NCBI GenBank assembly: GCA_035444285.1
Contig: DAOMOK010000004.1
Coordinates: forward strand, 372,001 to 436,000
Reading direction: 5' to 3'
From: CAADGU01 sp035444285
GTDB taxonomy: Bacteria; Chloroflexota; Anaerolineae; Promineifilales; Promineifilaceae
Length of the DNA: 64,000 bases
Numbering within the stretch: position 1 is the first letter of the stretch; each line of letters opens with the position of its first letter. Below are positions 14,212 through 22,329 of the stretch, one piece after another. The position numbers and the translations under genes are program-made. The notes beneath the pieces are model-generated. The model saw nothing but the letters and a program-made list of their open reading frames with translations, had not been told where the DNA came from and did not search any database.

Positions 14212-16161
14212 ATGGAAATCACAACAATTCTCGACTCAATAGACCTCGGCGCTATGGCCCTACCTGAGTTCCAGCGCGGCTACGTCTGGAATCGTAATCA
14301 GGTACGCGAACTGATGAACTCGCTTTACCGGCGTTATCCGGTGGGCGGTCTGTTGGTTTGGGCCACCAAAACCGAACAGGCTGAAGCACGAGGAAATCAA
14401 CCCTTAAATCCCGGTCACGTCAAGCTCATCTTGGATGGTCAGCAGCGAGTCACCTCTCTCTACGGCATTGTACGCGGCACACCACCCCCTTTCTTCGAGG
14501 GTAATGCGCTGGCCTTCACCGACCTCTACTTCAACCTGGAGGAAGAAAACTTCGAGTTTTATGGCCCGGTCAAAATGCGCGACAACCCCTTTTGGATCAG
14601 CGTTACCGACCTCATGCAAAAGGGTTTGCAGCCCTTTATCAGCCACATCTTCCAAAACCCGACTCTTGCCGAAAGGGGAGATGTCTATATCAGCCGCCTG
14701 ACTCACCTCCTGGGCGTCAAGAATATCAAATTCCATATCGAAGAAGTGACCGGCGCGGACAAGAATGTAGACGTGGTGGTGGATATCTTCAACCGCGTCA
14801 ACAGCGGCGGCACTAAACTCTCCAAAGGTGATCTGGCCCTGGCTCGTGTCTGCGCCGAATGGGCCGATGCCCGCCAGGAACTACGCCGATTGCTCAAACA
14901 ATGGCATCAGGCCGGTTTCTACTTTCAAATGGATTGGGTTTTGCGCAATGTCAACACCGTCCTCACCGGTGAAGCCTTATTTACTGCCCTCAAAGATGTC
15001 ACGGCCGTTGAGTTTGCGGCCGGTCTCAAAAAGACTGAAAAGTCGGTGAACTACTTACTCAACATCATCAGCGGCCGGCTAGGGTTGGACCATGATCGGG
15101 TGTTGGGCGGCCGTTACGCTTTCCCCATCATGACCCGCTACATCACACAAAATGGCGGCCACTTTCGAGATGCCCAGGAACGGGACAAACTACTTTATTG
15201 GTATGTTCACAGCTTTCTTTGGGGTCGTTTTGCTGGTTCCACCGAATCGGTATTGAACAAAGACCTGGGTGTTATGGAAGAGCATGAGGGAGCATTGGAT
15301 CGCCTGATCGAACAACTTCGCCATTCCCGCGGCGACTTAATCATCCGTCCCGGCAACTTCGACACCTGGAGCCTCGGCGCACGTTTTTACCCCATGCTCT
15401 ATTTGCTAACTCGCGTCGGCGACGCTCAGGATTGGGACACGGGTTTACCCTTGCGGGCAAATTTACTGGGCAAAATCAACAAGCTTCAGATTCACCACAT
15501 CTTCCCCAAATCTCGCCTGTACGACCAAGGTCATCATCGCGCTCACGTCAATGCACTGGCTAATTACTGTTTTCTGACACAGGGAACCAACCTGAGTATC
15601 AGTAACCGTTATCCCCAAACTTACTTTCCCGAGATTGAAGCCAAACAGCCTGGCGCGCTGGCCTCGCAATGGATACCTATGGACGAGAATCTCTGGCGTA
15701 TGGAAAACTATCTGGACTTCCTGGCTGCCCGCCGTGAACTCCTGGCCAAAGCTGCCAATGCTTTCCTCGACGGCCTGCTCACTGAAACACCCAGCAGAAC
15801 ACCCGCTGATTTAGATGTCAGCGACGAAGTGATCTCTATTCCTGGGGGCATTGCTGATGACACTGAAAGTGATCTTCTCATCAGCACCAACATATGGGTT
15901 ACCGAACAAGGATTGCCCGAAGGAGAAATGCAGTACGAGCTCCGTGATGGAACAATCGAGGAACCCCTGGCCTTGTTAGACCTGGCATGGCCTGAAGGTA
16001 TCCAAACCGGTCTGAGTGAACCGGTGGCTTTACTCATTGACGAAGAAGTTGAAGTGCTGGAAGCAGCCAGTGCTGCGGGTTTCCGTTGTTTCACCGATAT
16101 TTACGACTTCCGCCATTATGTGGAAAGGGAAATAATGGCATTGACGCCGGAAGTTGCCTGA
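14212..16161 (+). CDS. DUF262 / HNH-type (GmrSD-like) restriction protein
   Basis: 649 residues from the ATG preceded by GGAGG. The N-terminal DUF262 domain shows ALPEFQRGYVWNRNQVRELM and LILDGQQRVTSL (about 70-85, the DGQQR motif thought to bind nucleotide). A C-terminal nuclease-like module carries IHHIFPKSRLYDQ (about 426-438), similar to the HxxP core of DUF1524/HNH enzymes in GmrSD systems that cut modified DNA. An extra C-terminal domain of about 90 residues (LLDLAWPEGIQTGLSEPVALL onward) is of unknown function. It lies between hsdS and hsdR, an arrangement that suggests a composite defence locus combining type I and type IV-like restriction. Confidence 0.8.
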   Translation: MEITTILDSIDLGAMALPEFQRGYVWNRNQVRELMNSLYRRYPVGGLLVWATKTEQAEARGNQPLNPGHVKLILDGQQRVTSLYGIVRGTPPPFFEGNALAFTDLYFNLEEENFEFYGPVKMRDNPFWISVTDLMQKGLQPFISHIFQNPTLAERGDVYISRLTHLLGVKNIKFHIEEVTGADKNVDVVVDIFNRVNSGGTKLSKGDLALARVCAEWADARQELRRLLKQWHQAGFYFQMDWVLRNVNTVLTGEALFTALKDVTAVEFAAGLKKTEKSVNYLLNIISGRLGLDHDRVLGGRYAFPIMTRYITQNGGHFRDAQERDKLLYWYVHSFLWGRFAGSTESVLNKDLGVMEEHEGALDRLIEQLRHSRGDLIIRPGNFDTWSLGARFYPMLYLLTRVGDAQDWDTGLPLRANLLGKINKLQIHHIFPKSRLYDQGHHRAHVNALANYCFLTQGTNLSISNRYPQTYFPEIEAKQPGALASQWIPMDENLWRMENYLDFLAARRELLAKAANAFLDGLLTETPSRTPADLDVSDEVISIPGGIADDTESDLLISTNIWVTEQGLPEGEMQYELRDGTIEEPLALLDLAWPEGIQTGLSEPVALLIDEEVEVLEAASAAGFRCFTDIYDFRHYVEREIMALTPEVA

Positions 16162-16177
16162 GTGAGCATTCATACTC

Positions 16178-19100
16178 ATGACAGTCCACTCTGATTCCGA
16201 AGACGCCCTGGAACTCGCTACCCTTAACCGCCTGGCGGTGCTCGGCTGGACAGACCAGGCCAACTGTTACTACGAAGTGCAACAAGTGCCAGGCACTTCT
16301 GAAGTGCCTGGCACTTTGGGCCGGGAAACCCGCAGCGACGTCATCCTACGACCACGCCTGCGCACCGCCCTATACCACCTCAACCCGGAATTACCGACCG
16401 AGGCCATTGAAGCGGCCGTCAGCGAACTGTCCCGTGACCGCAGCGCCATGAGCCTGGTGGCAGCCAACCAGAAAATCTACCAGATGCTCAAAGAAGGCGT
16501 GCCGGTGGAATATCCTGATGAGGAAGGCAGTCATCAGCAAGCACTGGTTAAGGTTATCAACTGGCGCGAACCGGCACAAAACAACTTCTTCCTGGCGCAG
16601 CAGCTCTGGGTCACCGGCCCACACCATACTCGCCGCACCGATCTCATCGGCTTTGTCAACGGCCTGCCGCTCCTGCTCATCGAACTGAAAAAAGCGTCCA
16701 TCAACCTCAAACACGCCTACGAAGACAATCTGGCCGACTACAAAAGCACCATCCCCCAACTGTTCTGGTACAACGCCCTCATCCTGCTCAGCAACGGCAA
16801 AGATGCCCGCCTGGGTTCTCTCACTGCCCCCTGGGATCATTTCGCTCGCTGGAAACGCATCAACAGCGAAGGCGAAAGCGGCGTCATCAGCCTGGATACC
16901 ATGTTACGCGCTACCTGCCAGCCGGAGCGGCTGCTCGACCTGGTAGAAAATTTCACCCTGTTCAGCCAGGGACGCGGTGAAACGGCTAAAATTGTGGCTA
17001 AAAATCACCAATATCTGGGCGTCAATAACGCGTTGCAGGCGGCGCAGGACATCCAGACAAACCAGGGGCGGTTGGGCGTTTTCTGGCATACGCAAGGCAG
17101 CGGCAAAAGCTATTCCATGGCCTTTTTCTCCCAAAAGCTGCTGCGCACCGTGCCTGGCAACTGGACGTTTGTCATCATCACCGACCGGCTGGATCTGGAT
17201 GACCAGATTTACAAAACGTTTGCGGCGGTTGGCGCTGTTACCGAGCCGGAAAAAACGGTGCGCGCCCAAAGCGGCCAGCACTTGCAGCAGTTGTTACAGG
17301 AAGATCATCGGTACATCTTCACCCTCATCCAAAAGTTTGGGCTGCCAAATGCCAGGCACTTCCAAAGTGCCTGGCATTTAGAAAGTGCCTGGCACTTAGG
17401 CTACCCCAAACTCTCTGACCGAAATGACATCATCGTGATCACCGATGAAGCGCACCGCAGCCAGTATGATGTGCTGGCGCAAAACATGCGCACCGCCCTG
17501 CCCAACGCCGCCTTCATCGGCTTCACCGGCACCCCGCTCATGGCCGGGGAAGAAAAAACACGCGAAGTGTTCGGCGATTACGTCAGCATCTACGACTTCA
17601 AGCAATCCATTGAAGACGAAGCCACCGTGCCGCTCTACTACGAGAACCGCATCCCCGAAGTGCAAATCATCAATGAAAACTTCGACCGCGACCTGGAACG
17701 TATCCTGGAAGAAGCAGAACTGGATGAGGCCCAGGAAGCGCGGCTGGAACGGGAGTTTGCCCGTGAATACCACATCATCACCCGTGATGACCGGCTGGAA
17801 AAAGTGGCGGCCGACATCGTGCAACATTTTGTAGGGCGTGGCTACCGGGGCAAGGGTATGATGGTGAGCATTGATAAGGTCACGGCCGGGCGTATGTTCG
17901 CCAAAGTCCGCGCTCATTGGGATCGGCAGTTAGCCATCTTGCGCGCGGAGTTGGAATCGTTGCAAGTGCCAGGCACTTTGGAAGTGCCAGGCACTTATGT
18001 GGACGAACTACGCGACACCATCGCCTTCATGGCCGCCACCGATATGGCGCTGGTGGTTTCTCAGGGGCAGAATGAAATCAGGCAGTTTGCTGAAAAAGGG
18101 CTTGACATCCGGCCGCACCGGGAGCGCATGAACAAAGAGCCGCTGGATGAGTATTTCAAAAATCCCGACCACCCCTTGCGCCTGGTCTTCGTCTGCGCCA
18201 TGTGGATGACCGGTTTTGACGTGCCCACCTGTTCCACTATTTACCTGGACAAGCCGATGCGCAACCACACGTTGATGCAGACCATCGCTCGCGCCAACCG
18301 GGTGTACAAAGGCAAAAACAGCGGCACGATTGTGGATTACATCGGCGTCTTCCGCAATTTGCAGGCGGCATTGGCCATTTATGGCACGGGGCGTGGGGCT
18401 GATGGTGATGGGACACGGCCGATCAAAGCGAAAGAGGCGCTCATTGAAGAACTGGCCAATGCTTTGGATGAGACACGCCGCTATTTGCAGGCTTATGGCA
18501 GCAATCTGGACAACGTGACCGCCGCGCAGGATGTTTTCCAGCGCATCAAACTGATTGACGATGCCGTGGAAGCACTGGTGGTCAATGATGACACCCGCAA
18601 CGGCTATTTGAATCTGGCGGCGCAAGTGGAACGGTTGTTTAAGGCCATCCTGCCTGACGAGCGAGTGAATCCTTATCTTGCGGCGCGAGCGGCGGTGAAG
18701 GTTATTGCCGACACCATTCGCAGCGACATGGAACCGGCCGATATTTCCGGCGTCATGGCCCAGGTGGAGGATTTGCTGGATCGTTCTATTGCCGGTTTTG
18801 CCATTCAGGAAACGGCCGAGGAACCATTTAATCTGGGCCAGATTGACTTTGAAGCGCTGCGGAAAAAGTTTGAGCAGGGACGCAAACAAACAGAAGCGAT
18901 GAAGCTGCGCGGGCAGCTCAATGTGCAGTTGCAGCGTATGGTGCGGCTGAACAAATCTCGCGCTGATCTGGCGGAAAAGTTTGAAGAGTTGGTGCAGGCG
19001 TACAATGACGGCCGTCTGGGTGTGGACGAGTTCTTTGAACGACTGATGGCTTTTGCTCAGGAGTTGCAGGGTGAGGATCAGCGCAAAATTGCTGAGCAAC

Positions 19101-19423
19101 TGAATGAGGAAGAATTAGCCATTTATGACCTGCTGCTAAAACCCCGCCCGGAATTGACAAAAGAGGAAATTAAGCAGGTTAAAGAGGTGGCCCGCCAGAT
19201 GCTGCAAGCACTGAAAGCAGAAAAGTTGGTGCTGGACTGGCGCAAGAAGCAGCAGGCGCGGGCGGCCGTGCAAATGACGATTGAGACATGGCTGGATAAA
19301 TTACCCGCCGCTTATTCCACAGATATGTGGAATCGGAAGGTACAACAGGTGTATACGCACATTTACGACAATTATTATGGTGACGGCCGTAGCGTTTATG
19401 CCAGTTTGGGTTTGGCAGCCTGA
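16178..19423 (+). CDS. hsdR: Type I restriction enzyme motor/endonuclease subunit (HsdR)
   Basis: 1081 residues. An N-terminal PD-(D/E)XK nuclease domain has TDLIGFVNGLPLLLIELKK (about 152-170). The SF2 translocase follows: Walker A FWHTQGSGKSYSM (about 300-312), DEAH box VITDEAHRSQYD (about 420-431), GFTGTPL (about 447), and MTGFDVP with TLMQTIARANR (about 674-705). The C-terminal helical region binds HsdM/HsdS. It cleaves unmodified DNA after ATP-driven translocation. REPIN-like elements are inserted in frame at about residues 36-46, 390-407 and 596-606. None interrupts a motor motif, and the frame is intact, so the protein may be functional. Confidence 0.93.
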   Translation: MTVHSDSEDALELATLNRLAVLGWTDQANCYYEVQQVPGTSEVPGTLGRETRSDVILRPRLRTALYHLNPELPTEAIEAAVSELSRDRSAMSLVAANQKIYQMLKEGVPVEYPDEEGSHQQALVKVINWREPAQNNFFLAQQLWVTGPHHTRRTDLIGFVNGLPLLLIELKKASINLKHAYEDNLADYKSTIPQLFWYNALILLSNGKDARLGSLTAPWDHFARWKRINSEGESGVISLDTMLRATCQPERLLDLVENFTLFSQGRGETAKIVAKNHQYLGVNNALQAAQDIQTNQGRLGVFWHTQGSGKSYSMAFFSQKLLRTVPGNWTFVIITDRLDLDDQIYKTFAAVGAVTEPEKTVRAQSGQHLQQLLQEDHRYIFTLIQKFGLPNARHFQSAWHLESAWHLGYPKLSDRNDIIVITDEAHRSQYDVLAQNMRTALPNAAFIGFTGTPLMAGEEKTREVFGDYVSIYDFKQSIEDEATVPLYYENRIPEVQIINENFDRDLERILEEAELDEAQEARLEREFAREYHIITRDDRLEKVAADIVQHFVGRGYRGKGMMVSIDKVTAGRMFAKVRAHWDRQLAILRAELESLQVPGTLEVPGTYVDELRDTIAFMAATDMALVVSQGQNEIRQFAEKGLDIRPHRERMNKEPLDEYFKNPDHPLRLVFVCAMWMTGFDVPTCSTIYLDKPMRNHTLMQTIARANRVYKGKNSGTIVDYIGVFRNLQAALAIYGTGRGADGDGTRPIKAKEALIEELANALDETRRYLQAYGSNLDNVTAAQDVFQRIKLIDDAVEALVVNDDTRNGYLNLAAQVERLFKAILPDERVNPYLAARAAVKVIADTIRSDMEPADISGVMAQVEDLLDRSIAGFAIQETAEEPFNLGQIDFEALRKKFEQGRKQTEAMKLRGQLNVQLQRMVRLNKSRADLAEKFEELVQAYNDGRLGVDEFFERLMAFAQELQGEDQRKIAEQLNEEELAIYDLLLKPRPELTKEEIKQVKEVARQMLQALKAEKLVLDWRKKQQARAAVQMTIETWLDKLPAAYSTDMWNRKVQQVYTHIYDNYYGDGRSVYASLGLAA
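16284..16316. repeat. REPIN-like element, copy 6 (in hsdR)
   Basis: Canonical 33-nt form, read as QVPGTSEVPGT near residue 36 of HsdR, before the nuclease core. Confidence 0.88.
17347..17397. repeat. REPIN-like element, copy 7 with three arms, alternative frame (in hsdR)
   Basis: Arms at 17347-17361, 17365-17379 and 17383-17397 total 51 nt (17 codons). It is read in a different frame from the other copies (NARHFQSAWHLESAWHL). In that frame the canonical spacer CTG would create TGA; here the spacer is CCA and the codon is CAA. The outer bases AAATGCC/GGCATTT of the first two arms are changed in a paired way. Confidence 0.85.
17964..17996. repeat. REPIN-like element, copy 8 with arms in direct order (in hsdR)
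   Basis: Two identical AAGTGCCAGGCACTT arms, both with central A, are separated by TGG. It is read as VPGTLEVPGT at about residue 596 of HsdR. The direct rather than inverted central base sets this copy apart, though each arm is still a palindrome. Confidence 0.85.
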
Positions 19424-19592
19424 TTTCCAAATATAGCATGGGCAGGACTGGCCGATATGCTAGATGCATCACTGCCACCCAATGTCCTTTCACCCCTTCA
19501 CCCCCTCACCTTGCCATTCCCTCGTTACCCCATCGCTCCACCACACGCTATAATCCCCACCCATTCCTAATTCCTAATTCATAATTTCTCCT
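19424..19592 (+). other. Intergenic region with C-rich and CCTAATT words and a -10-like box
   Basis: CACCCC-type words (19486-19510) and two CCTAATT words (19564-19577) lie between hsdR and the M16 gene. TATAAT at 19549-19554, with a weak TTACCC at 19525-19530 (18-nt spacer), is a plausible promoter for the M16 gene, with about 30 nt of leader. No gene was seen. Confidence 0.4.
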
Positions 19593-20879
19593 ATGACCAC
19601 TAAAACCACCCTCCCTAACGGCCTCACCATTATTCTCAAAGAAATGCACCATGCGCCGGTGATCTGTTTCATGGTCTGGTACCGCGTGGGCAGCCGCCAC
19701 GAACGGCCGTCGCTGACCGGCGTTTCCCATTGGGTGGAGCATATGATGTTCAAGGGCACACCTACCTTTCCCGATGGCACACTGGATCGGTTGGTCTCCC
19801 GCGAGGGTGGGCAGTGGAACGCCTTCACCTGGCTGGACTTCACCGCCTATTACGAGACGATGCCCGCTAACCGTATTGACCTGGCGCTGCGCCTGGAAGC
19901 CGACCGCATGATCAACACCATCATGGACGCCGACGAGGTGGAATCGGAGCGGGCGGTGATTGTGGCCGAGCGGCAGATGTATGAGAATGACCCGGATTTT
20001 CTGTTGAATGAGGAGTTAACGGCCGTCGCCTTCCGCGTCCACCCCTACCACCATGAGGTCATCGGCGACCTGGCCGATTTGCAGACGATGACGCGGGATG
20101 ATTTGTACAACCATTATCGCCACTACTATGCACCGCAACACGCCACGCTGGTGGTGGTGGGTGATTTTGTGACGGCCGATATGCTGGCTCGCCTGGAAGA
20201 ATTGTATGGCGCTATTGCGACGGGTGAAAACAATACCCCCATTGCCCGCCCGGAACCGCGCCAGAATGGGGAACGGCGCGTGGTGGTACACGGCCCCGGT
20301 GACACCGCTTACCTGACGGTGGCCTACCGTGCGCCGGCGGCCGGTCACCCCGACTTTTTCCCGCTGGCGCTGCTGAATGCGGCCTGGGCCGGCGGCAGCA
20401 GTCTGGGCATGTTTGGCGGCAGCGGCAGCAACAAAAGCTCGCGGCTGTACAAAGCGTTGGTCAATACGGAACTGGCCGCTTCCGTTTCCGGCGGCCTGAC
20501 GCCAACCATTGACCCGTTTTTGTATACCATTCAAGCGGTGGTGCGGCACGGCCGTAGTCTGGACGAAGTAGAAGCCGCTCTGGAAGCTGAATTGGCTCGC
20601 TTGCACAATGAGCCGATCACCCAGGCGGAACTGGACAAGGCGCTCAAGCGGGCCAAAGCGGATTTTGTGCTGGCCGGGGAAAGTATCACCGGGCAGGCGC
20701 AGTTGTTGGGCATGGCTGAGGCGGTGGTGGGTGACTACCGCTGGTATGAGACGGTGCTGGAGCAACTTCATGCTGTCACCCTGGCGGATATGGAGCGGGT
20801 GCGGGGTACTTATTTGCAGAAACGTTACCGGGTTGTCGGCCGTTATGAACCGGAAGATGGCGTGATGCGTGATGCGTGA
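19593..20879 (+). CDS. M16-family zinc peptidase (catalytic subunit)
   Basis: 428 residues. The inverted zinc motif HWVEH (about 46-50) and the downstream glutamate region ESERAVIVAERQMYEND (about 116-132) define an active M16 (insulinase/mitochondrial processing peptidase-like) enzyme. A second inactive-type lobe (from about 215) contains GHPDFFPLALLNAAWAGG and the R/Y-type substrate region RLYKALVN. The length fits bacterial two-subunit M16B enzymes. Its probable partner, which lacks HxxEH, lies at 25473-26759. The last codons (GVMRDA) and TGA fall in a CACGCATC-word hairpin. Confidence 0.88.
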   Translation: MTTKTTLPNGLTIILKEMHHAPVICFMVWYRVGSRHERPSLTGVSHWVEHMMFKGTPTFPDGTLDRLVSREGGQWNAFTWLDFTAYYETMPANRIDLALRLEADRMINTIMDADEVESERAVIVAERQMYENDPDFLLNEELTAVAFRVHPYHHEVIGDLADLQTMTRDDLYNHYRHYYAPQHATLVVVGDFVTADMLARLEELYGAIATGENNTPIARPEPRQNGERRVVVHGPGDTAYLTVAYRAPAAGHPDFFPLALLNAAWAGGSSLGMFGGSGSNKSSRLYKALVNTELAASVSGGLTPTIDPFLYTIQAVVRHGRSLDEVEAALEAELARLHNEPITQAELDKALKRAKADFVLAGESITGQAQLLGMAEAVVGDYRWYETVLEQLHAVTLADMERVRGTYLQKRYRVVGRYEPEDGVMRDA

Positions 20880-20899
20880 CCTCACGCATCACGCATCAT
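20862..20899. repeat. CACGCATC-word hairpin over the M16 stop codon
   Basis: GATGCGTGATGCGTGA (20864-20879) is perfectly complementary to TCACGCATCACGCATC (20882-20897) with a 2-nt loop. The left arm contains the last codons and TGA of the M16 gene. The same word occurs near 52126 and 57547. Confidence 0.75.
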
Positions 20900-20944
20900 T
20901 TTGTTTATGGTACAATGCCACAGGTTTTGCCTGAGGAGATTAAG

Positions 20945-21724
20945 ATGCCATCACCATTTCCGGGAATGGATCCCTATCTGGAAGGTTCACTGTGGACGAC
21001 GGTGCATTTTTCGTTGAGCGCCGAAATTGTGCGCCAATTGGCCCCCAAACTGCGGCCACGTTACCTGGTGTTACCGGCCGAACGTTTTGTGATGGAATCA
21101 CCGGAGAGTGTGGCTATTACCACTGCCGAAATGTACCCGGACGTTGGCGTAACCGGGTACCGCGCAAACGATCATTGGCTGAGGGAAACGGCCGTCCTGA
21201 CCCCACCGTTGCAAATGGCTACCGTGATTCCTGCCCCTATCCCTCACGTAACTATTGAAATTCGGGATGCCGCCAATCGGGAATTGGTCACGGCCGTTGA
21301 ACTGCTATCCCCCACCAACAAACGCGGTGATGGGTACGACGAATACCTGGCTAAACGCCGCCGTATTCTCCTTAGTACCGCCCATTTGCTGGAAATAGAT
21401 TTGTTACGCCAGGGCAAACGGGTACCGATGCAACAATCCTTGCCGCCCGCCCCCTATTTCGTATTTCTCAGCCGCGCCGAAAAACGCCCCATCACCGATG
21501 TCTGGCCGATTGCCCTGTCTGACCCTTTGCCGACTGTGCCTGTGCCGCTGCTGCCGGACGATGGCGACGCGCTGCTGGATTTACAGGCTGCCTTTACGGC
21601 CATGTATGACCTTTTAGGTTATGACCGGGCTGTTGACTACACCAAACCGCCAGAACTGCCTTTGCCGGAGGCGATGGACGCCTGGGTGAAGGCGCATGTT
21701 ATAGACCAGAGGAAAAACCCATGA
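20945..21724 (+). CDS. DUF4058 family protein
   Basis: 259 residues from the ATG preceded by GAGGAGATTAAG. MPSPFPGMDPYLEGSLWTTVH is the hallmark N-terminus of DUF4058. VTIEIRDAANRELVTAVELLSPTNK (about 102-126) resembles a PD-(D/E)XK-like strand pattern, though nuclease activity has not been shown for the family as far as I know. It overlaps the next gene by ATGA, and that gene encodes a Uma2 protein, a common pairing in cyanobacteria and Chloroflexota. A TACAAT at 20911-20916 may be its -10 box. Function unknown. Confidence 0.85.
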   Translation: MPSPFPGMDPYLEGSLWTTVHFSLSAEIVRQLAPKLRPRYLVLPAERFVMESPESVAITTAEMYPDVGVTGYRANDHWLRETAVLTPPLQMATVIPAPIPHVTIEIRDAANRELVTAVELLSPTNKRGDGYDEYLAKRRRILLSTAHLLEIDLLRQGKRVPMQQSLPPAPYFVFLSRAEKRPITDVWPIALSDPLPTVPVPLLPDDGDALLDLQAAFTAMYDLLGYDRAVDYTKPPELPLPEAMDAWVKAHVIDQRKNP

Positions 21725-22314
21725 GTACACCTACGGCCGTAGCCACTCCCACCAAACACTCCCCAAAGTTGTCGCCCAAATTGATAACCGGCGAAGAACT
21801 ATACGCCATGGGCGATATTGGCCCGTCTGAATTAGTCAAAGGGGAGATAAAATACCACATACCCACCGGACACCCACACGGATATTTTGAGAGTTTGATA
21901 GCGTTTTTTCTCACCATGTTTGTACGCGAACACAAATCAGGGCGGGTGCTTACTGGGGAGGTCGGCATTTATACTGACCGCAACCCGGATACAGTACGTG
22001 CTGCTGACGTGATATTTATTTCCCATAAACGATTTCGTCAGGCGCGTTCGGCTGGTTATCTGGATGTGGCCCCAGAACTGGTGGTGGAGGTAATGTCGCC
22101 GGACAATACCTGGAGCGAGGTACAGAAGAAACTGGCGGAGTATTTTGCCGTTGACGTGCTGATGGTATGGGTGGTAGACCCGCAATTAGAGCAGGTTCAT
22201 GTCTATCGTTCGCCAGAGCAGATGAAGTTGTTGCGTAAAGAAGATGCGCTAACGGGGGGAGATGTATTGCCTGGTTTTCAGGTGGCGTTAACCGAGATTT
22301 TTACGGCCGAATAA
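21721..22314 (+). CDS. Uma2 family (DUF820) putative nuclease
   Basis: 197 residues, starting within the stop of the DUF4058 gene (ATGA). ITGEELYAMGDIGPSELVKGEI begins the fold. VRAADVIFISHKRF (about 99-112), PELVVEVMSP (about 120-129) and the lysine/DxxLVW-like segment AVDVLMVWVVDP match the PD-(D/E)XK core of Uma2 proteins: acidic residues at D103 and E124-E126. The family is widespread and multi-copy in these lineages, and its biological role is unsettled. Translational coupling with DUF4058 suggests joint function. Confidence 0.85.
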   Translation: MSTPTAVATPTKHSPKLSPKLITGEELYAMGDIGPSELVKGEIKYHIPTGHPHGYFESLIAFFLTMFVREHKSGRVLTGEVGIYTDRNPDTVRAADVIFISHKRFRQARSAGYLDVAPELVVEVMSPDNTWSEVQKKLAEYFAVDVLMVWVVDPQLEQVHVYRSPEQMKLLRKEDALTGGDVLPGFQVALTEIFTAE

Positions 22315-22329
22315 GCCGCATACCCTATT

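Noticed and set aside
17347..17397. Frameshift or pseudogene state of hsdR at the three-arm repeat
   Set aside because: The insert is 51 nt and the frame continues through all helicase motifs to a normal end.
10903..17997. REPIN-like elements as ordinary terminators
   Set aside because: Most lie inside open reading frames and have no T-run.
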